The position numbers and the translations under genes are program-made. From positions 496,001-560,000 of the forward strand of contig NADL03000039.1 of the NCBI GenBank assembly GCA_002205965.3: a stretch of 64,000 bases of DNA, given 5' to 3'. Every line of letters begins with the position of its first letter. The stretch's first letter is position 1. The DNA comes from Kappaphycus alvarezii. Taxonomy: Eukaryota > Rhodophyta > Florideophyceae > Gigartinales > Solieriaceae. Positions 9,721 to 20,260 of the stretch are shown one piece after another. The notes beneath the pieces are model-generated. The model was not told where the DNA came from. It did not search any database and saw nothing but the letters and a program-made list of their open reading frames with translations.

Positions 9721-10063
9721 TGGTGGTAGATCTTTATTTGTCATACAATGTCGCACAGAGGCGTGCGGAGGGTATTTATAAATTAACTACGGATGCGGGC
9801 GGCGGGTAGAAACTTGTCGCGCCTGCATTATTTGGAGACTAAATGCAAAACGGGTAACGAAGTCGCGGAGCTCCTGATGAGGGGAGGAACCGCGACGAGA
9901 AGCAGCGAAGGAAGCAAGGCGGCGGAAAAAAGCCTTACCGTCGTCGCCCAAGGCGCCATAGATATCAATCCCGACGGGGGAGAGGAGGATATCGTTTCGG
10001 TTGCAGTAAGTGCCGTAATGACGATGTTTCTCGCGCTCTGCGAGTGTCGCGGCGGCGCCGGCA
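9721..10063 (-). mobile_element. 5'-truncated LINE-1 insertion with 12-bp target duplication
   Basis: 343 bp of LINE-1 3' end (minus strand, 3' terminus GATCTACCACCA) flanked by gcacaaatacag at 9,709-9,720 and 10,064-10,075. Copy 2 at about 52,925-52,936 has a single gcacaaatacag and no insertion, so this is a true insertion with its empty site in the same window. The 5' break lies at the stem-loop ctcgc-agagc-gcgag, the same place as in 28,083-28,409. About 18 GC-rich bases at the 5' end are not clearly LINE. Confidence 0.9.
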
Positions 10064-10075
10064 GCACAAATACAG

Positions 10076-10680
10076 AGATAAGTCTAGCTCGCATTATTTT
10101 GAAATAATTTATTCACAACCTAACCCGGAACTCTAGTCTCTAGATGCGCAAAAGTACTACCAAAACCATTTCCCGGAGCAATTCATCTTGGAATGGACTG
10201 TTGGGAGATAATCCAAAAAATTATCCAATCACTCCCTTCCCCGGGAAGACTTCCCGTGTCCAGAAATGACCGTTTGACATTTCTAATCAGTAAGAAGTTC
10301 AACCTTTCAAGTATACACACACTACATACTGTACAAGTTCATTGGGTATCAGTCATGTTATCTGTTACAGTAAATGGGCCCCTGAGCTCCCCTCTTCAAA
10401 ACATCCTTCCATTCCGGCGGTTGTCGTTCTTACCATATGGAAGAGAAACAAAATTTAGGTTTGAAATACTAATAAATTTTTCTTTAGGGTTAAACACAGC
10501 GAAACATATTTTTCAATCATTAGAAGACCAAAAGCTTTTCCTTGCCCCACTCGTGAAATTTGGGGAAAATTTGGGCGTTTTTACTGTTGGAAGGAATATT
10601 CGATCTAATCGTCAAATCTTAAGGTAGGAAAATTTAATTCAGCTCTATTTTTTCTGTCATCATCATCTGGTGACTAGTAG
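10076..10680. other. Non-coding tract
   Basis: No gene recognised. Open frames here are not preserved in frame in copy 2 (52,940-53,520). A segment at 10,552-10,620 weakly resembles 11,750-11,805 (gttttactSttggaaggWat, ending near gatcta). Confidence 0.5.
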
Positions 10681-10682
10681 GT

Positions 10683-11012
10683 AGTCCCTATATTCCTCAA
10701 AGCCGCCCCTATCACACAACCACCAGAAGACATTTATGGGCAGGCGTCAGCTGGGGGCACGGGCGAAGTTAGTAAGAGCTTGGCATTTTGCGACTAATTT
10801 GGACCTATTGCATGTGGACTCTGCTCCGGGGGCTCCCAACAGCGACAATCCCTCGGTCAATCCTTCGTCTCTACCGAACCCCTCACGCCCGTCACCATCT
10901 TGTGATGAGCAGCCCCTATCTTCCCTGGAAGCCGCCCCTATCACCAATACCCCCAAAGACGTCTGTGGGCAGACGTCAACTGGGCGCGCGGGTGAGGTTA
11001 TTGCGAGGACGG
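10683..11012. repeat. Direct repeat pair of about 95 bp
   Basis: 10,683-10,780 (tccctatattcctcaaagcc onward) and 10,915-11,012 (cccctatcttccctggaagc onward) are diverged direct repeats about 232 bp apart. Shared blocks include gccgcccctatcac, gggcagRcgtcaRctggg and cgcgggYgaggtta-like ends. RetroB inserted between the two in copy 2. No protein function is supported. Confidence 0.6.
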
Positions 11013-12105
11013 AGATGGCCACCAGCCTGGCTCCTACGGGTCCGTACAGAACTATGCACCTCTGGACCCTTTGAAATAGATGGATTGTTCTGACTTCAAC
11101 TCTGAAGACGGAGACAGCGTCGATGACACAGTTAACTAAGCAGAGAAGCTGGACCTTGTCGAGGCGGTGGTTCAGTAAGTAGCGATGATGAGTGGCGGTC
11201 TGCCACACATATTAACTCATGTTTACGACCTGGGGGAAATGGGGGGTTAATTTAATGTGGTAGATATGTGGGTTCGTGCCCAGTAAATTTGTACCGGAGC
11301 GTAGATATCGTATCATGGTCAAGCCAATTGTGAAACCCTACAATGCGTCGAAACTGTTTACGACCTAGTCACTATCGCGATAACTCCGTAACTTAGCCGT
11401 ACGTATCTTTCAAATGTAAAGCACCCAAACATTTCCCCATTTTTCTGTTGGGGAACTGTTTCTGTTATTTAGTATTTAGAAGGTACTATACGGGTCGGCT
11501 GTCCCCAACATACTGTACTGTCCACGTGTTCAAGATATTGGAGGGGTTTGAATTTCTTCTCTTTGCCACAAAGTTTGGCTCTGGAAGAAATGGTAGTTTC
11601 CTCATAAGTTCTTCTTCCATTACTAATTCTACATACCTTTTTGAAAGGCGCAGGCCCGTTCCTTTTTTCCATTTCCATCTCTCTAAACTCCGTTTAGATT
11701 CGCCTCGCTAGAAGTGCCAAACGAAGAAATGTACTCACTGTAGGTTTCATCCGAAACGGGGAAACGTTTGGGTGTTTTACTCTTGGAAGGTATATCTGAT
11801 CTATCATCCGAAACTGAATGGGAGTAGAATGGAAAAATTGGAAAGTTTCCTAAGGGTTCTGATAAGTCTGACACAGATTACATCTTTTGGATGAATAGAA
11901 AGCTACTGCACTAGGTCATGTGGGTCTTGATTATGACAGCAATTCAGATACTGAGAATGGTTCAGATATCCGTCGGTCTCCAATCCTCGATCTCTGTTGA
12001 CGAATTTGGAGTGCGAAACCAACGGCACACAACGGCAATCAAGTGAAAGGCTAATATGGAGACAGGGAGCATATTCTACTCCACAAGGTAAGGCAAGCAA
12101 GCGGG
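11013..12105. other. Non-coding tract with dispersed 48-bp motif
   Basis: No gene recognised. A block at 11,755-11,803 (gggaaacgtttgggtgtttt then actcttggaaggtatatc) also occurs, reverse-complemented, at about 33,256-33,303 and in diverged form at 10,555-10,600. It may mark an old mobile element. Confidence 0.45.
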
Positions 12106-12107
12106 CG

Positions 12108-12160
12108 CACTCACCCTCCTGCGGAGTTCCCGCGGTGAGTGGCCATTCAATCGAATGGCC
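12108..12160. promoter_or_regulatory. Two adjacent inverted repeats upstream of a small ORF
   Basis: cactcacc (12,108-12,115) pairs with ggtgagtg (12,134-12,141), and ggccattc-aatc-gaatggcc (12,141-12,160) is a perfect 8-bp stem. A tttataact follows at once and an ATG lies 38 bases on. Copy 2 (60,648-60,700) keeps both stems; the one difference seen (c to t) is in the first loop. Could be a regulatory hairpin or an element end. Confidence 0.4.
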
Positions 12161-12198
12161 TTTATAACTGCCCTCCGTCGTTCCAGTTGACGGCTGGT

Positions 12199-12303
12199 AT
12201 GACGGAAAACAATATCTTCGAGCTAACAGCTCTAGAAATATCTAGACTAGCAGCGTACATCGACAACACGAAGTATTTTGATGTAATATCCGACTCGAAA
12301 TAG
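12199..12303 (+). CDS. Small open frame, 34 codons, conserved in both copies
   Basis: MTENNIFELTALEISRLAAY followed by 14 more residues, then TAG. Copy 2 (60,739-60,843) differs by one V to I change with no indel, while surrounding sequence has indels. I do not recognise it. It could be a short peptide gene, a first exon (no obvious donor was followed), or the start of a lost transposon gene. Confidence 0.3.
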   Translation: MTENNIFELTALEISRLAAYIDNTKYFDVISDSK

Positions 12304-12479
12304 ATAGCATATCTCTGAACAAGTGTGCTGCGCGAATGTACTGTATTCAGCTTACAAAGGCATCCGCATCCATACGCAGAACATACATGCGTTCATTGTA
12401 TGTAAACCAAAAGCGACACGACTGCGAGTACGCACCAATCTCGAAGACACTGAAAAGGAGATGGAATTTACTCGTACTC

Positions 12480-13480
12480 TGGTCCATTTTAAGTTACTGT
12501 ATCTTCCGAGCTTACCCCGAAACTTTCTTGAAATCTCTGATTTTGAAGCATCTGAAACAGTTATTATCTCAAGAACTGAATGTTGTGGTAATTTGCGTTC
12601 CTCGTGGTGCCGCCTTTCCTGTAGCTCTTATTCTTTTCAGCTACCCGTAAAAAATATTTGAAATCTCTGGAATTAACCCTAACCCTAAGAATGTCAGAAA
12701 GAAAAGGGAGTTATTTAAGAGGTCACTAATGCAGAGAATAACTTTTTTAAGGGAGTTGGAGACTTATGAAGAGGTATTTTTGCGCCCAATACTGGATGTT
12801 AAAACCAGATGGAGCTCAACAGGTGTTATGGTTCAATTTTGAACTAAGAGCCTTAATCGACTTCTGCTATTGACAAGCTCTTTTTTGATAAAGCAGATTT
12901 GGCAGAAGGAGGAACTGTAAATCGCCCTTCTGTTTCCGAAAGTATGCCATTGGAAGCCATTCTGGAAACATCCAAGTCAATGGACAAGTAAAAGACTACC
13001 GTTGGTAGGAATTCAAGACCAATATTGGATTTAATTGGGACACGTACTGCATGAATTCTCAAGAAGCTGCAAGAAAATCTAAAACGGCCTGGAAGAGGAT
13101 CACTATTCATGAAATGGCAATCTTGGTGCCAGTATAGATTTTGAGAAGGCGAGACGAGAATAGCAGATAATTTCCAATAGCAGCGCACAGTGCTCATGTT
13201 GCGACTCTATCTACACGTCAATCTAATCGAATGAACAGAGGATTCTCTATAAGGAAAGAGCTTACAGTATATCAGATTTGCAAGCATGAAGATTGTAAGA
13301 TCAACAAGTGCGCAGTATTTTCCAAAATCAATTCAGGTAACAGAAATTCATCTAAAGCAAATACTATTCAAGGAAGTGGTGCGGATGATGATCATATGTT
13401 GTTCTTCGATAAATGCGAATCTCAAGATGGAGAAGGTAATATTACAAGCATTGAACAATAGTTCTCGATGTATTTTGCAA
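12480..13480 (+). pseudogene. Degenerate hAT-like transposase fragment, copy 1
   Basis: The better copy (61,130-61,411) reads LETYEEVFLRPLLDIKTRWS followed by STGVM and a leucine-rich helix. The D-x-K-T-R-W-[NS]-S-T block followed by ML..L is typical of hAT transposases. In copy 1 the same region is broken by stops (near 12,729) and shifts. Further on, several frames are interrupted, so only this block is recognisable. No terminal inverted repeats or 8-bp duplications were found. Confidence 0.35.
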
Positions 13481-13499
13481 AAAAAGCCATTAAATCCAA

Positions 13500-14130
13500 T
13501 GTGCCTATTGCATATTTGAAAAAAACTTGATTTTCATTTCTTGCAAAAGTTTTTAGTTTTTTTGCACCAAAAACATCTTCTACCACATTTGAATTCCTTT
13601 TCAGTGTTGCTGGAAATAATCTCTGCAAAAGATATCTCGACTTACCGTTGGAATGCCTGAATGCATTTTGAAGGCTGGAATACCTACATAGAGACAAAGG
13701 GCTGCTTTAAGGTTGTGAAGGTTGATTTATGCTATCTATTTACAAATATGTGGTAATCAATGTAGTTTTTTCTCCCCTTTTTGTGATCCATTAAAGATGT
13801 CTGTTCTCGAACCTGAAAGTAGGTGTTTAATTTGGTTCTCTGACTTAAGTTCTTGCACTAATTAATATTTGAGGAGGATTAAAGTTCGATTAGGTAAAGT
13901 TGTTGGTGAATCATCTAAATAAATGTATCTAAATTCATCTAAAAAACCAAGATGGACGACTGCATGGGACCTAATGCAAAACGCTGCACTTCTGGCGACA
14001 ATATGCATTGAGTGTAAATTAATTCTTATTTCTCATGTAGCATAAAGAGAATGAAATCCTTGTACTAGCTTGTGCGAGTAATCCCACTAGCGTAAAGGTA
14101 TCGGGAAATAAAACCTCGCTCCCATAGTTA
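13500..14130. other. Non-coding tract
   Basis: A/T-rich, with many in-frame stops in all frames and no recognised gene or repeat. It includes two imperfect taaatgtatctaaattcatc units near 13,920. Confidence 0.5.
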
Positions 14131-14133
14131 AAT

Positions 14134-14204
14134 GCGAGATCTGAACTTACTATCCTGAATCCCGGGGCTTAAGCCTAACCTCTGAGCCATTTGAGGTATC
14201 TCGC
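14134..14204 (-). ncRNA. tRNA-like 71-nt element (not a confirmed tRNA gene)
   Basis: On the minus strand, a perfect 7-bp terminal stem (GCGAGAT / ATCTCGC) encloses 57 nt with a D-arm-like CCTC-AAATGGCTCA-GAGG and a sequence close to the pol III A box (TGGCTCAGAGG). AGTTCAGATCT near the 3' side resembles a B box at 7 of 11 positions. I could not form proper anticodon and T arms, so a functional tRNA is unlikely; a tRNA-derived SINE head or pseudogene fits better. Identical in copy 2 at 62,686-62,756. Confidence 0.3.
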
Positions 14205-14365
14205 AAATCCAGTAGCCATTAAAAAGAATGCTTCATGTTTAGTAGTGTAACGATGCATAATTGCTATCCAGAAGAACATCGATTTGAGGCACGCATACGC
14301 ATTCTAGCATCCGCAAAGGCCCCAGTGCTGCTTTTCTATACTAAACTTTCTTCGGCGATACGTAA

Positions 14366-14911
14366 TTGTCTGTGTTAGACTGTAAAAAAATGCTATGCCG
14401 CTACCTGGGACTATCCGTTCGCGATGACATGCTTCCGCGGAACTGCGAATATTTTAAATGCAAAATGGACAGGTTACGTGACCACGCTGTGAATTTTTTG
14501 CGCCTCTCTGTATTTGGTCGCAAACACCTGCATGACTCGCTTCGCAACTTTATTCCCGGCCGTATTGCCCGCGCAGCACGGCTGGATTCCAAGATCAATG
14601 TCCAACTCCTCGTGTCAGGCACTATGCTGCGACCTAGCGACATACTGGATTTCCAGCAGCAGCCCCTGACGGTTTTTTGGCCCCACGCTCGCCTACGATA
14701 TTACCTTTGTCTCTATATTCAAAGACGGAGTAATAAAAAGAGCCTAAGGAAGTGTCGCAGTTTTGCTGCAATTACGCGTCGCAACAAAGTGACTGACCTG
14801 GAGCGGACACTGTCCTGTCTAATCCCCCTGTCCTCCGATAAACCTACAAAGGACCCCATTTTTGAATTTCGACCTGACTTTCCCTCTTCCCGCAATCATC
14901 TGCTTCATTGA
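14366..14911 (+). pseudogene. RLE-like endonuclease fragment (LINE C-terminus), copy 1
   Basis: The frame encodes a C-poor version of the LINE endonuclease pattern: DHAVNFL..., GRKHLHESLRNF, AARLD, then TMLRPSDILDF, and in the next frame LAYDITFVS. R-P-x-D followed about 25 residues later by Y-D-I-T matches the RLE core (RPxD ... DVTV). The two halves are in different frames in copy 2 (62,921-63,352 and 63,069-63,470). No RT is attached. Unlike LINE-1 it retains RPSD. It may be a third LINE family or an orphan domain. Confidence 0.4.
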
Positions 14912-16446
14912 GTGACTGTTGCTCCGTATCGTGGACAAATTCAACACATCAAGAGGAGTTATACTTAGAAGGATTTTTTGGCGCATTAGTTCTAAAATTT
15001 GGTCGTCGAGTGCAAAATATATTTTGTCGCGCATATCTCTGAACGTGGCCGAACTCAGCCGACTTGGGCCACCCGGTTAGCTCTTAGTTAGCAATATAGA
15101 GGAATCATACAGCGGACACCGGTTATACTGATGCCATAAAGTTCCGCCATCTTACAATGAAAATTTTGATGTGATTAGAGTACTGCACCCTATCTATCTT
15201 GGAGATCCGCATTTTCTTCCAGTGAAGACTACCGCCCAAGTATGGCCATATTGGTTGGGGTCCGATTTGATTCCTAGGTAGTACCACAGGTAATGGTTTT
15301 TGGCAATTAATTAGTGCGGGAGAAATATTGGGTGCGTTTTTTGAGATATATGGATTGTATGGAACCTATTTGGAGTTCTAAATCTGAATTTCATACTAAC
15401 TCCATGCACCGATGTTCGAAGCAATGTACAAATCATTGCTTTGAATGCTACTACCAGCAACAGTCTACTAGAAAATCGATGCAATTCCAGCGAGCAGCCA
15501 AGCAGCGTTAGAAGCTACTGCCAACCCAGAGTGTCTTAACTAAATAGTTGCCATTTAATAAGCGGTAATAATTTTGAGAGGCACTAATTGTTTCAGCAAG
15601 GAGGGAAATTTTGAGAAATTTATTATTTGGAAAGTACTATAATGTCATTTCTTGGAGTGAGGCCACATGTTCCGTTAGGGATTGAGTAGGTGTGAGGTTT
15701 CAGAATGCGAGCTTGGCAGCGTGGCCTCATTACCCTAGAAAAAGGACAGGCTTCAGCTATGTAATTAATTTTATTATTTATAGCCAGTAATGAAATTGTT
15801 TAGTAATTAATTCTTGGTCATTTGTAGATGTGAATTTTTTTCTTGCGCAGTAATCTTGTTGCTTCACTTTTTTGTCTACTTTACCCATCATGCGACTACA
15901 TCTTAACCTAATTCTAGTATCAAATGCCAGAAATAGAGCCTACTGCTTAAGTGCGGATTTCGTGCACAAAAATACAACACAGTACGCCTATACTTATTTT
16001 TACACGTTCCAGCTTCTATTACTTTACATATAACAGGTAGAGAACAAATATAAGACTTTTCTGCACACATATAAATGAATCATTTATTGTAGGAAACATA
16101 GTCTATTTGAAGAATAAACGAGTGTTATATTATTGGAACATTTCTCGAACAAAAAACCTTTGTGACGCACGAGTGAAACAATCTCTTCAACTAGTTACAT
16201 TCAAATTTGACAACCTTTTCTGTGAGATATATTAAAGAAGTATCAGTATTTAGACAATCTATTCTCTACAGTATTTCAAAAGCCCAAAACAGCTTTAAAT
16301 TTCAAAAACTGAAGGCAGTGGCTACAAATTACATAAACGTAATGGTTATTTGGGTCCGATTTCGGTCCTGATAAATTACATAAACGTAATGGTTACTTGA
16401 GTCCGATTTCAATACTGATGCTTACAAAGATTCCTCCTGTTCAATT
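14912..16446. other. Non-coding tract
   Basis: No gene recognised. Short open frames exist (for example 15,314-15,511), but nothing supports them. The recognised duplication leaves the window at 15,446. Confidence 0.5.
16326..16419. repeat. Tandem repeat, 2 x 47 bp
   Basis: Two adjacent units beginning aaattacataaacgtaatgg (16,326 and 16,373) and both containing gtccgatttc; they differ at a handful of positions. Each holds the palindrome-like ttacataaacgtaa. Function unknown. Confidence 0.75.
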
Positions 16447-16782
16447 TTATTTCGATGCTTCACAGCAGATTCCTGCTTTTAACATGGTTTTCTCCTTTCC
16501 CAGGTCCATTAATGTCCTCGCAGTTGAAGTTACGTGATGACTCTTGCTTTTCGCTTCGAGTTGAGTTCCTCGTAGCAGCGAGTACTTTAAAATGCACTTC
16601 AAAGTTTTAAAGAGTTGCTCTTGACCGCAGCTGACATCAGCAAAATTCCTGTGCTCTAAAGCTTTCTGATATGGCATCACAGAAGAATAAAGTAATGCAT
16701 GCACAGAAGGGTAAAATCTACTAAGTGCATCTTGCAAATCATCATGATCACCGTACACCATGTTCTTAGCGAATAGGTACAC
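16447..16782 (-). CDS. Hypothetical open frame, 111 codons
   Basis: A minus-strand frame starting MYLFAKNMVYGDHDDLQDAL, with a plausible globular composition and no stop for 111 codons in an A/T-rich region. I recognise no family. A start 20 bases from a run of stops and no detectable splice partners leave it doubtful; it may be an exon or a transposon remnant. Confidence 0.25.
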   Translation of the reverse strand: MYLFAKNMVYGDHDDLQDALSRFYPSVHALLYSSVMPYQKALEHRNFADVSCGQEQLFKTLKCILKYSLLRGTQLEAKSKSHHVTSTARTLMDLGKEKTMLKAGICCEASK

Positions 16783-16789
16783 AGGAGAT

Positions 16790-17419
16790 AGTTCTCAAGG
16801 TAATTCTTTCTGACTCCACTGAAGTGCGGGCTAGTACGTACTGTCTAACAGTATGAAAGCCATAACCGATCCCATGCATCTTAGCTCAGCATGTCAGGAA
16901 GGACCATCACACAGCAGACTCTTGATTGACAAATGTGTAACAACCAGCAGAACGCACTACTTCCAACTCTCGCTGCTGTCTCACGGACCACCAAACTGGG
17001 CTGACCAATCTTCTGCACGAACGAATCAGGGACTGGCTATTTTCTGAAGCTCACTCTACAGAAGACTCCTGTCCTATCATTATAATTCAGTCTGCAGAAA
17101 ATCACAATGCTAAACATCCTTTCACTGCCTTCATGTTCTGCGACCTTGTACTTCTAACATACCTGACCATCTGGGCGACAATAACTTAACCATGGATTTA
17201 TGTTTTCTTTTTCGCAGTGCCTCCCCTTGCCGCTACTGTGCTGTCTCTGAAAACATTTTGATGTGTCTTTCATCACGATACGGTATTCAGATATGGTATT
17301 GTAACTTTGCTTCGCAATGGCCGTCTGCAAGATTCGCTTGCCAAATTTATTCGTATAACTGCACGTAAATGAGGTGCGCAGGTCCACTTTGAGAAACCCT
17401 GTTACAATTAGAACCTCTG
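16790..17419. other. Non-coding tract before gypsy-3
   Basis: No recognised gene. Two small frames (16,853-17,047 and 17,154-17,387) lack support. Confidence 0.45.
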
Positions 17420-17428
17420 TTAGGGGGC

Positions 17429-17662
17429 ATGGAAAGTATTGGACTGGTAGGGCCTGGACTGGAAAGTATGGAAAAAGTGGTGCCGACGCCGGAACGGGAT
17501 GGAGATATCTTTAGTATTTTAGATATCAAACAGGAGGGAATAGAGAGCTATGAGCCGTTCGCAGATATTTGTGGGGACTGCTCGGACAGCATGGATATTT
17601 TAGAGGAGTTGTTTGGATCTGATTTAGAGAATGGGAAGGAAGAGGACTTCATTGATTGTTAG
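17429..17662 (+). CDS. LTR-encoded acidic protein, C-terminal part (gypsy-3 LTR)
   Basis: MESIGLVGPGLESMEKVVPT and on for 77 residues, ending in an extended acidic tail after NGKEEDF. It aligns along its whole length with the RetroA LTR protein C-terminus and keeps FADICGDC, SMDILEELFGSDLENGK intact. The N-terminal half is missing because the LTR is truncated at 17,420. It stays open although the element's gag and pol are littered with stops. Confidence 0.6.
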   Translation: MESIGLVGPGLESMEKVVPTPERDGDIFSILDIKQEGIESYEPFADICGDCSDSMDILEELFGSDLENGKEEDFIDC

Positions 17663-18173
17663 TTTCTTAAGTGTCTTTTGTTTAAGAGTATATCCTCCAT
17701 ACAAACTGTTTTTATGCATTTTCTGGTTCCTTCTGTAGTTTTGTTCGGACTTTAGAGGTAGCCAAAAGTCTATATAATCTGAGAAAACTGCTTCCTCATT
17801 GAGAGGTCAAGAAAGTTGGCAGACAACTTCAAGTCAAGTCCAAAATAGTTAGGAAGTTGAGAGTCAACTTCAGACACAAGAAGCATTTACTTTATGCTAG
17901 TCGTGGAGCATAGGTGGTAGACCTTGCCCCTTCCATACTTGCTTGTAGCCGTCTCAACCCTTTTCCATATATAATCCTTTTTATTCGTTCAACTATACCA
18001 CGGCAGCACTTTTGTCGCTTGCAACACCACCTTCTCGGGTAGTTGGTTCTGAGTATCTCTTCTCCCGACGATCTACCCCTATCATTTGGTACTCTTGTGG
18101 AGGGGGTTGCACCCGAGGTATTCGAGTTGACCAGTACTAAGGAAAACTCTGGGGGGATTTCGTTTCTGTAATC

Positions 18174-20240
18174 ATGGGTCTCAACACTGCTCGTATAACG
18201 TTCACAAGGGGCAAGAGTGAAAACGTTGAGGAGTTTCTTTACACATAAGTCAACGTTGTGATACGTGAGAAGGGCGATGAAGAGAAGGACGCAAGTATCT
18301 TTGCCTATCTTCATGGTGACGCAAAGCACAAATGTAAGTCCAAGTTTATCGACGGGTAGTCTCTTAACGGGAATGGGAGTAACTTCGGTGAGGTATGTGA
18401 GTGGCTTGTGAAAGAGTATGCTAAGGAGGTAGAACCAGATGAGATGATTCGTACCGCCATAGAGGCCCGGCTCAACTTCGACGATTTGTTAAGCTCATTG
18501 GTGTACTTGTGTGATCTCTATGAAAAGGCCGGGTTCAACTCCCAAGCCACGTACGTAATGCTGCGTAAGACGGCGATGGGAGATAAGCGGCTCTCCGATT
18601 TACTCCTCATCAAGGGCCCTCACATTTTTAATGACCTGAAGGATACCATAGTAGAATTTGTCAAAAATTCGGAAATGTTTAGGTCAGTGAGTGGGGTACC
18701 GGGGGAAAACCGTGCATCGATCTCTATCGCACATCCTGAAAAGAATTATCAAAGGCCGGCTACTAGTGCAGCGGCATTAGAATCTGTCAGGAGCGATGTC
18801 AAAAACTTGGAAGAAAGGTTGGAAAACCGATTCGATAATCGACTTGACATGATAACCTCGCAGTTGGAAAGCCTTACTCTTACGATTAAGAAGAACCAGT
18901 CTGGGGCCCCTAAGGCCGCAGAAGTCTGTTCTTACTGTTACAAGCCTGGACGCTCCTGATAATCCACATAGAAACACTCGTTGCGGAAATTGGGGACGAT
19001 ATGGACATCACCAAAGTAACTGCTGGTCTAAAGATAACAGAAGAGCAAATGTATCGGACGCGAAGAGTGAGTCAGGACCAAAGATGAAAATTCTACAAAA
19101 CCGAAAGGATCAAAGGTTGACGGATGCCGGTAACGTTTCCATCGCTGAATAAATCAGTCAAATGAATGTGACAAAAAAGGGATGGGGAAGGGAACATTTA
19201 ATCAAAACTCCTAGGCTAGATTATTGAATGCTGGAGCATATCCCAGCACCTGTACCTCCTCGAGTCATAATGTCTGATTTCATTGTTCCAGGAGTGGGAA
19301 ACATTTCGGCCAAGAAGACAAAAAAGAGTAAGAAATTTAAGAGTATTTCGAAGGACGTACTAGAATATGTGAAGAAGTACAATTTGGTAACTGAGCTTGC
19401 ACTGCCCCAAGTAGAATAACGTTTGGTCAACTTTTGAGGGGCGACGCAGAGGATGCCATAAAAAAACTCAAAAAAATTATCAGGTTAAATAAGTCCGTAA
19501 AGGATAAGAAACTGTTTCTTCAATCGGCCTCGACAGCTCCAAGACGTCTTAAGCTGGTATCAGTCGAAGTATTAGGAATGGAAACCCAAGCTTTTTTCGA
19601 CTCGGGCGCCGTTCCAAACCAAATTTCAGAATCTTTGGTGACAGACCAAGGTCTTCAAATTATTCAAACTACTCGAAGAATAACTGTGGCGGATGGAACC
19701 GTCTCAAAATGCATGGGCCCTGTTGACAAGGTTTCCGTGTTCTTCGAGGACTCTAAAGTTGATGTAGACTTTCTTGTCATGCCGGATCTCCCTTTCGATG
19801 CAATCATTGGCTGCCCTACCATGAAAAGACCAGGGACATGCATTAACTTGGGCAACCAAATCGTTTCAGTTAATATTGACGGCAGAACTGTGAAGATGCC
19901 CCTGGATTTCGACAAAAGCACACATCCGGAAGATCTGAGAGAAACAGACAGTGAATATTTCACTTCGAGCTATGACAGCGAAGATTTCGAACCAAATAAC
20001 ACTTTTGAAAGTGAAAAAGTTTACGCTCGGGGGATAATGAACATGGCATGGGATGATTATGAATCTGGGTTTGAAACAGATGAACACTGGAATCCTAGGG
20101 TAGGTTTGGCACCTGAATGTGATTTTTTTGCGATAATATCGAATCAAAGGACGGAATTCAGAGCATAAAAGAAGATTAAATTCGCAAAAAAAACAATAAT
20201 ATGTCGAATTCCATATCTGAAATGTGAGCGTGCCGGAAGA
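18174..20240 (+). pseudogene. gypsy-3 gag and protease
   Basis: gag begins at MGLNTARITF (18,174) and matches RetroA gag but has at least two early stops. The best open piece is 18,408-18,959. The zinc-knuckle region is damaged: the first finger is cut after CSYCYKPG. The protease region (19,434-20,168) keeps FFDSGAVPNQIS with D-S-G and IIGCPTM. Confidence 0.8.
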
Positions 20241-20260
20241 GGTCCTTCCAAATTTGGAGG

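Larger units (their letters stand above)
1..15446. repeat. Large duplication, copy 1
   Basis: This whole stretch recurs at 33,920-64,000 in the same order and orientation: copia, LINE-1, the FAD gene, a long non-coding tract, and hAT-like and endonuclease-like fragments. The left limit is the window edge and the right limit is only where copy 2 leaves the window, so the true unit is larger. Copy 1 lacks the two gypsy elements found in copy 2, holds a 343-bp LINE insertion missing from copy 2, and has a 76-bp deletion in the copia integrase region. A real segmental duplication and two allelic haplotypes joined by assembly are both possible. Confidence 0.95.

Noticed and set aside
12672..12687. 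Telomere-like taaccctaaccctaa
   Set aside because: Only two units, inside a degenerate transposase region and repeated in copy 2; no array.
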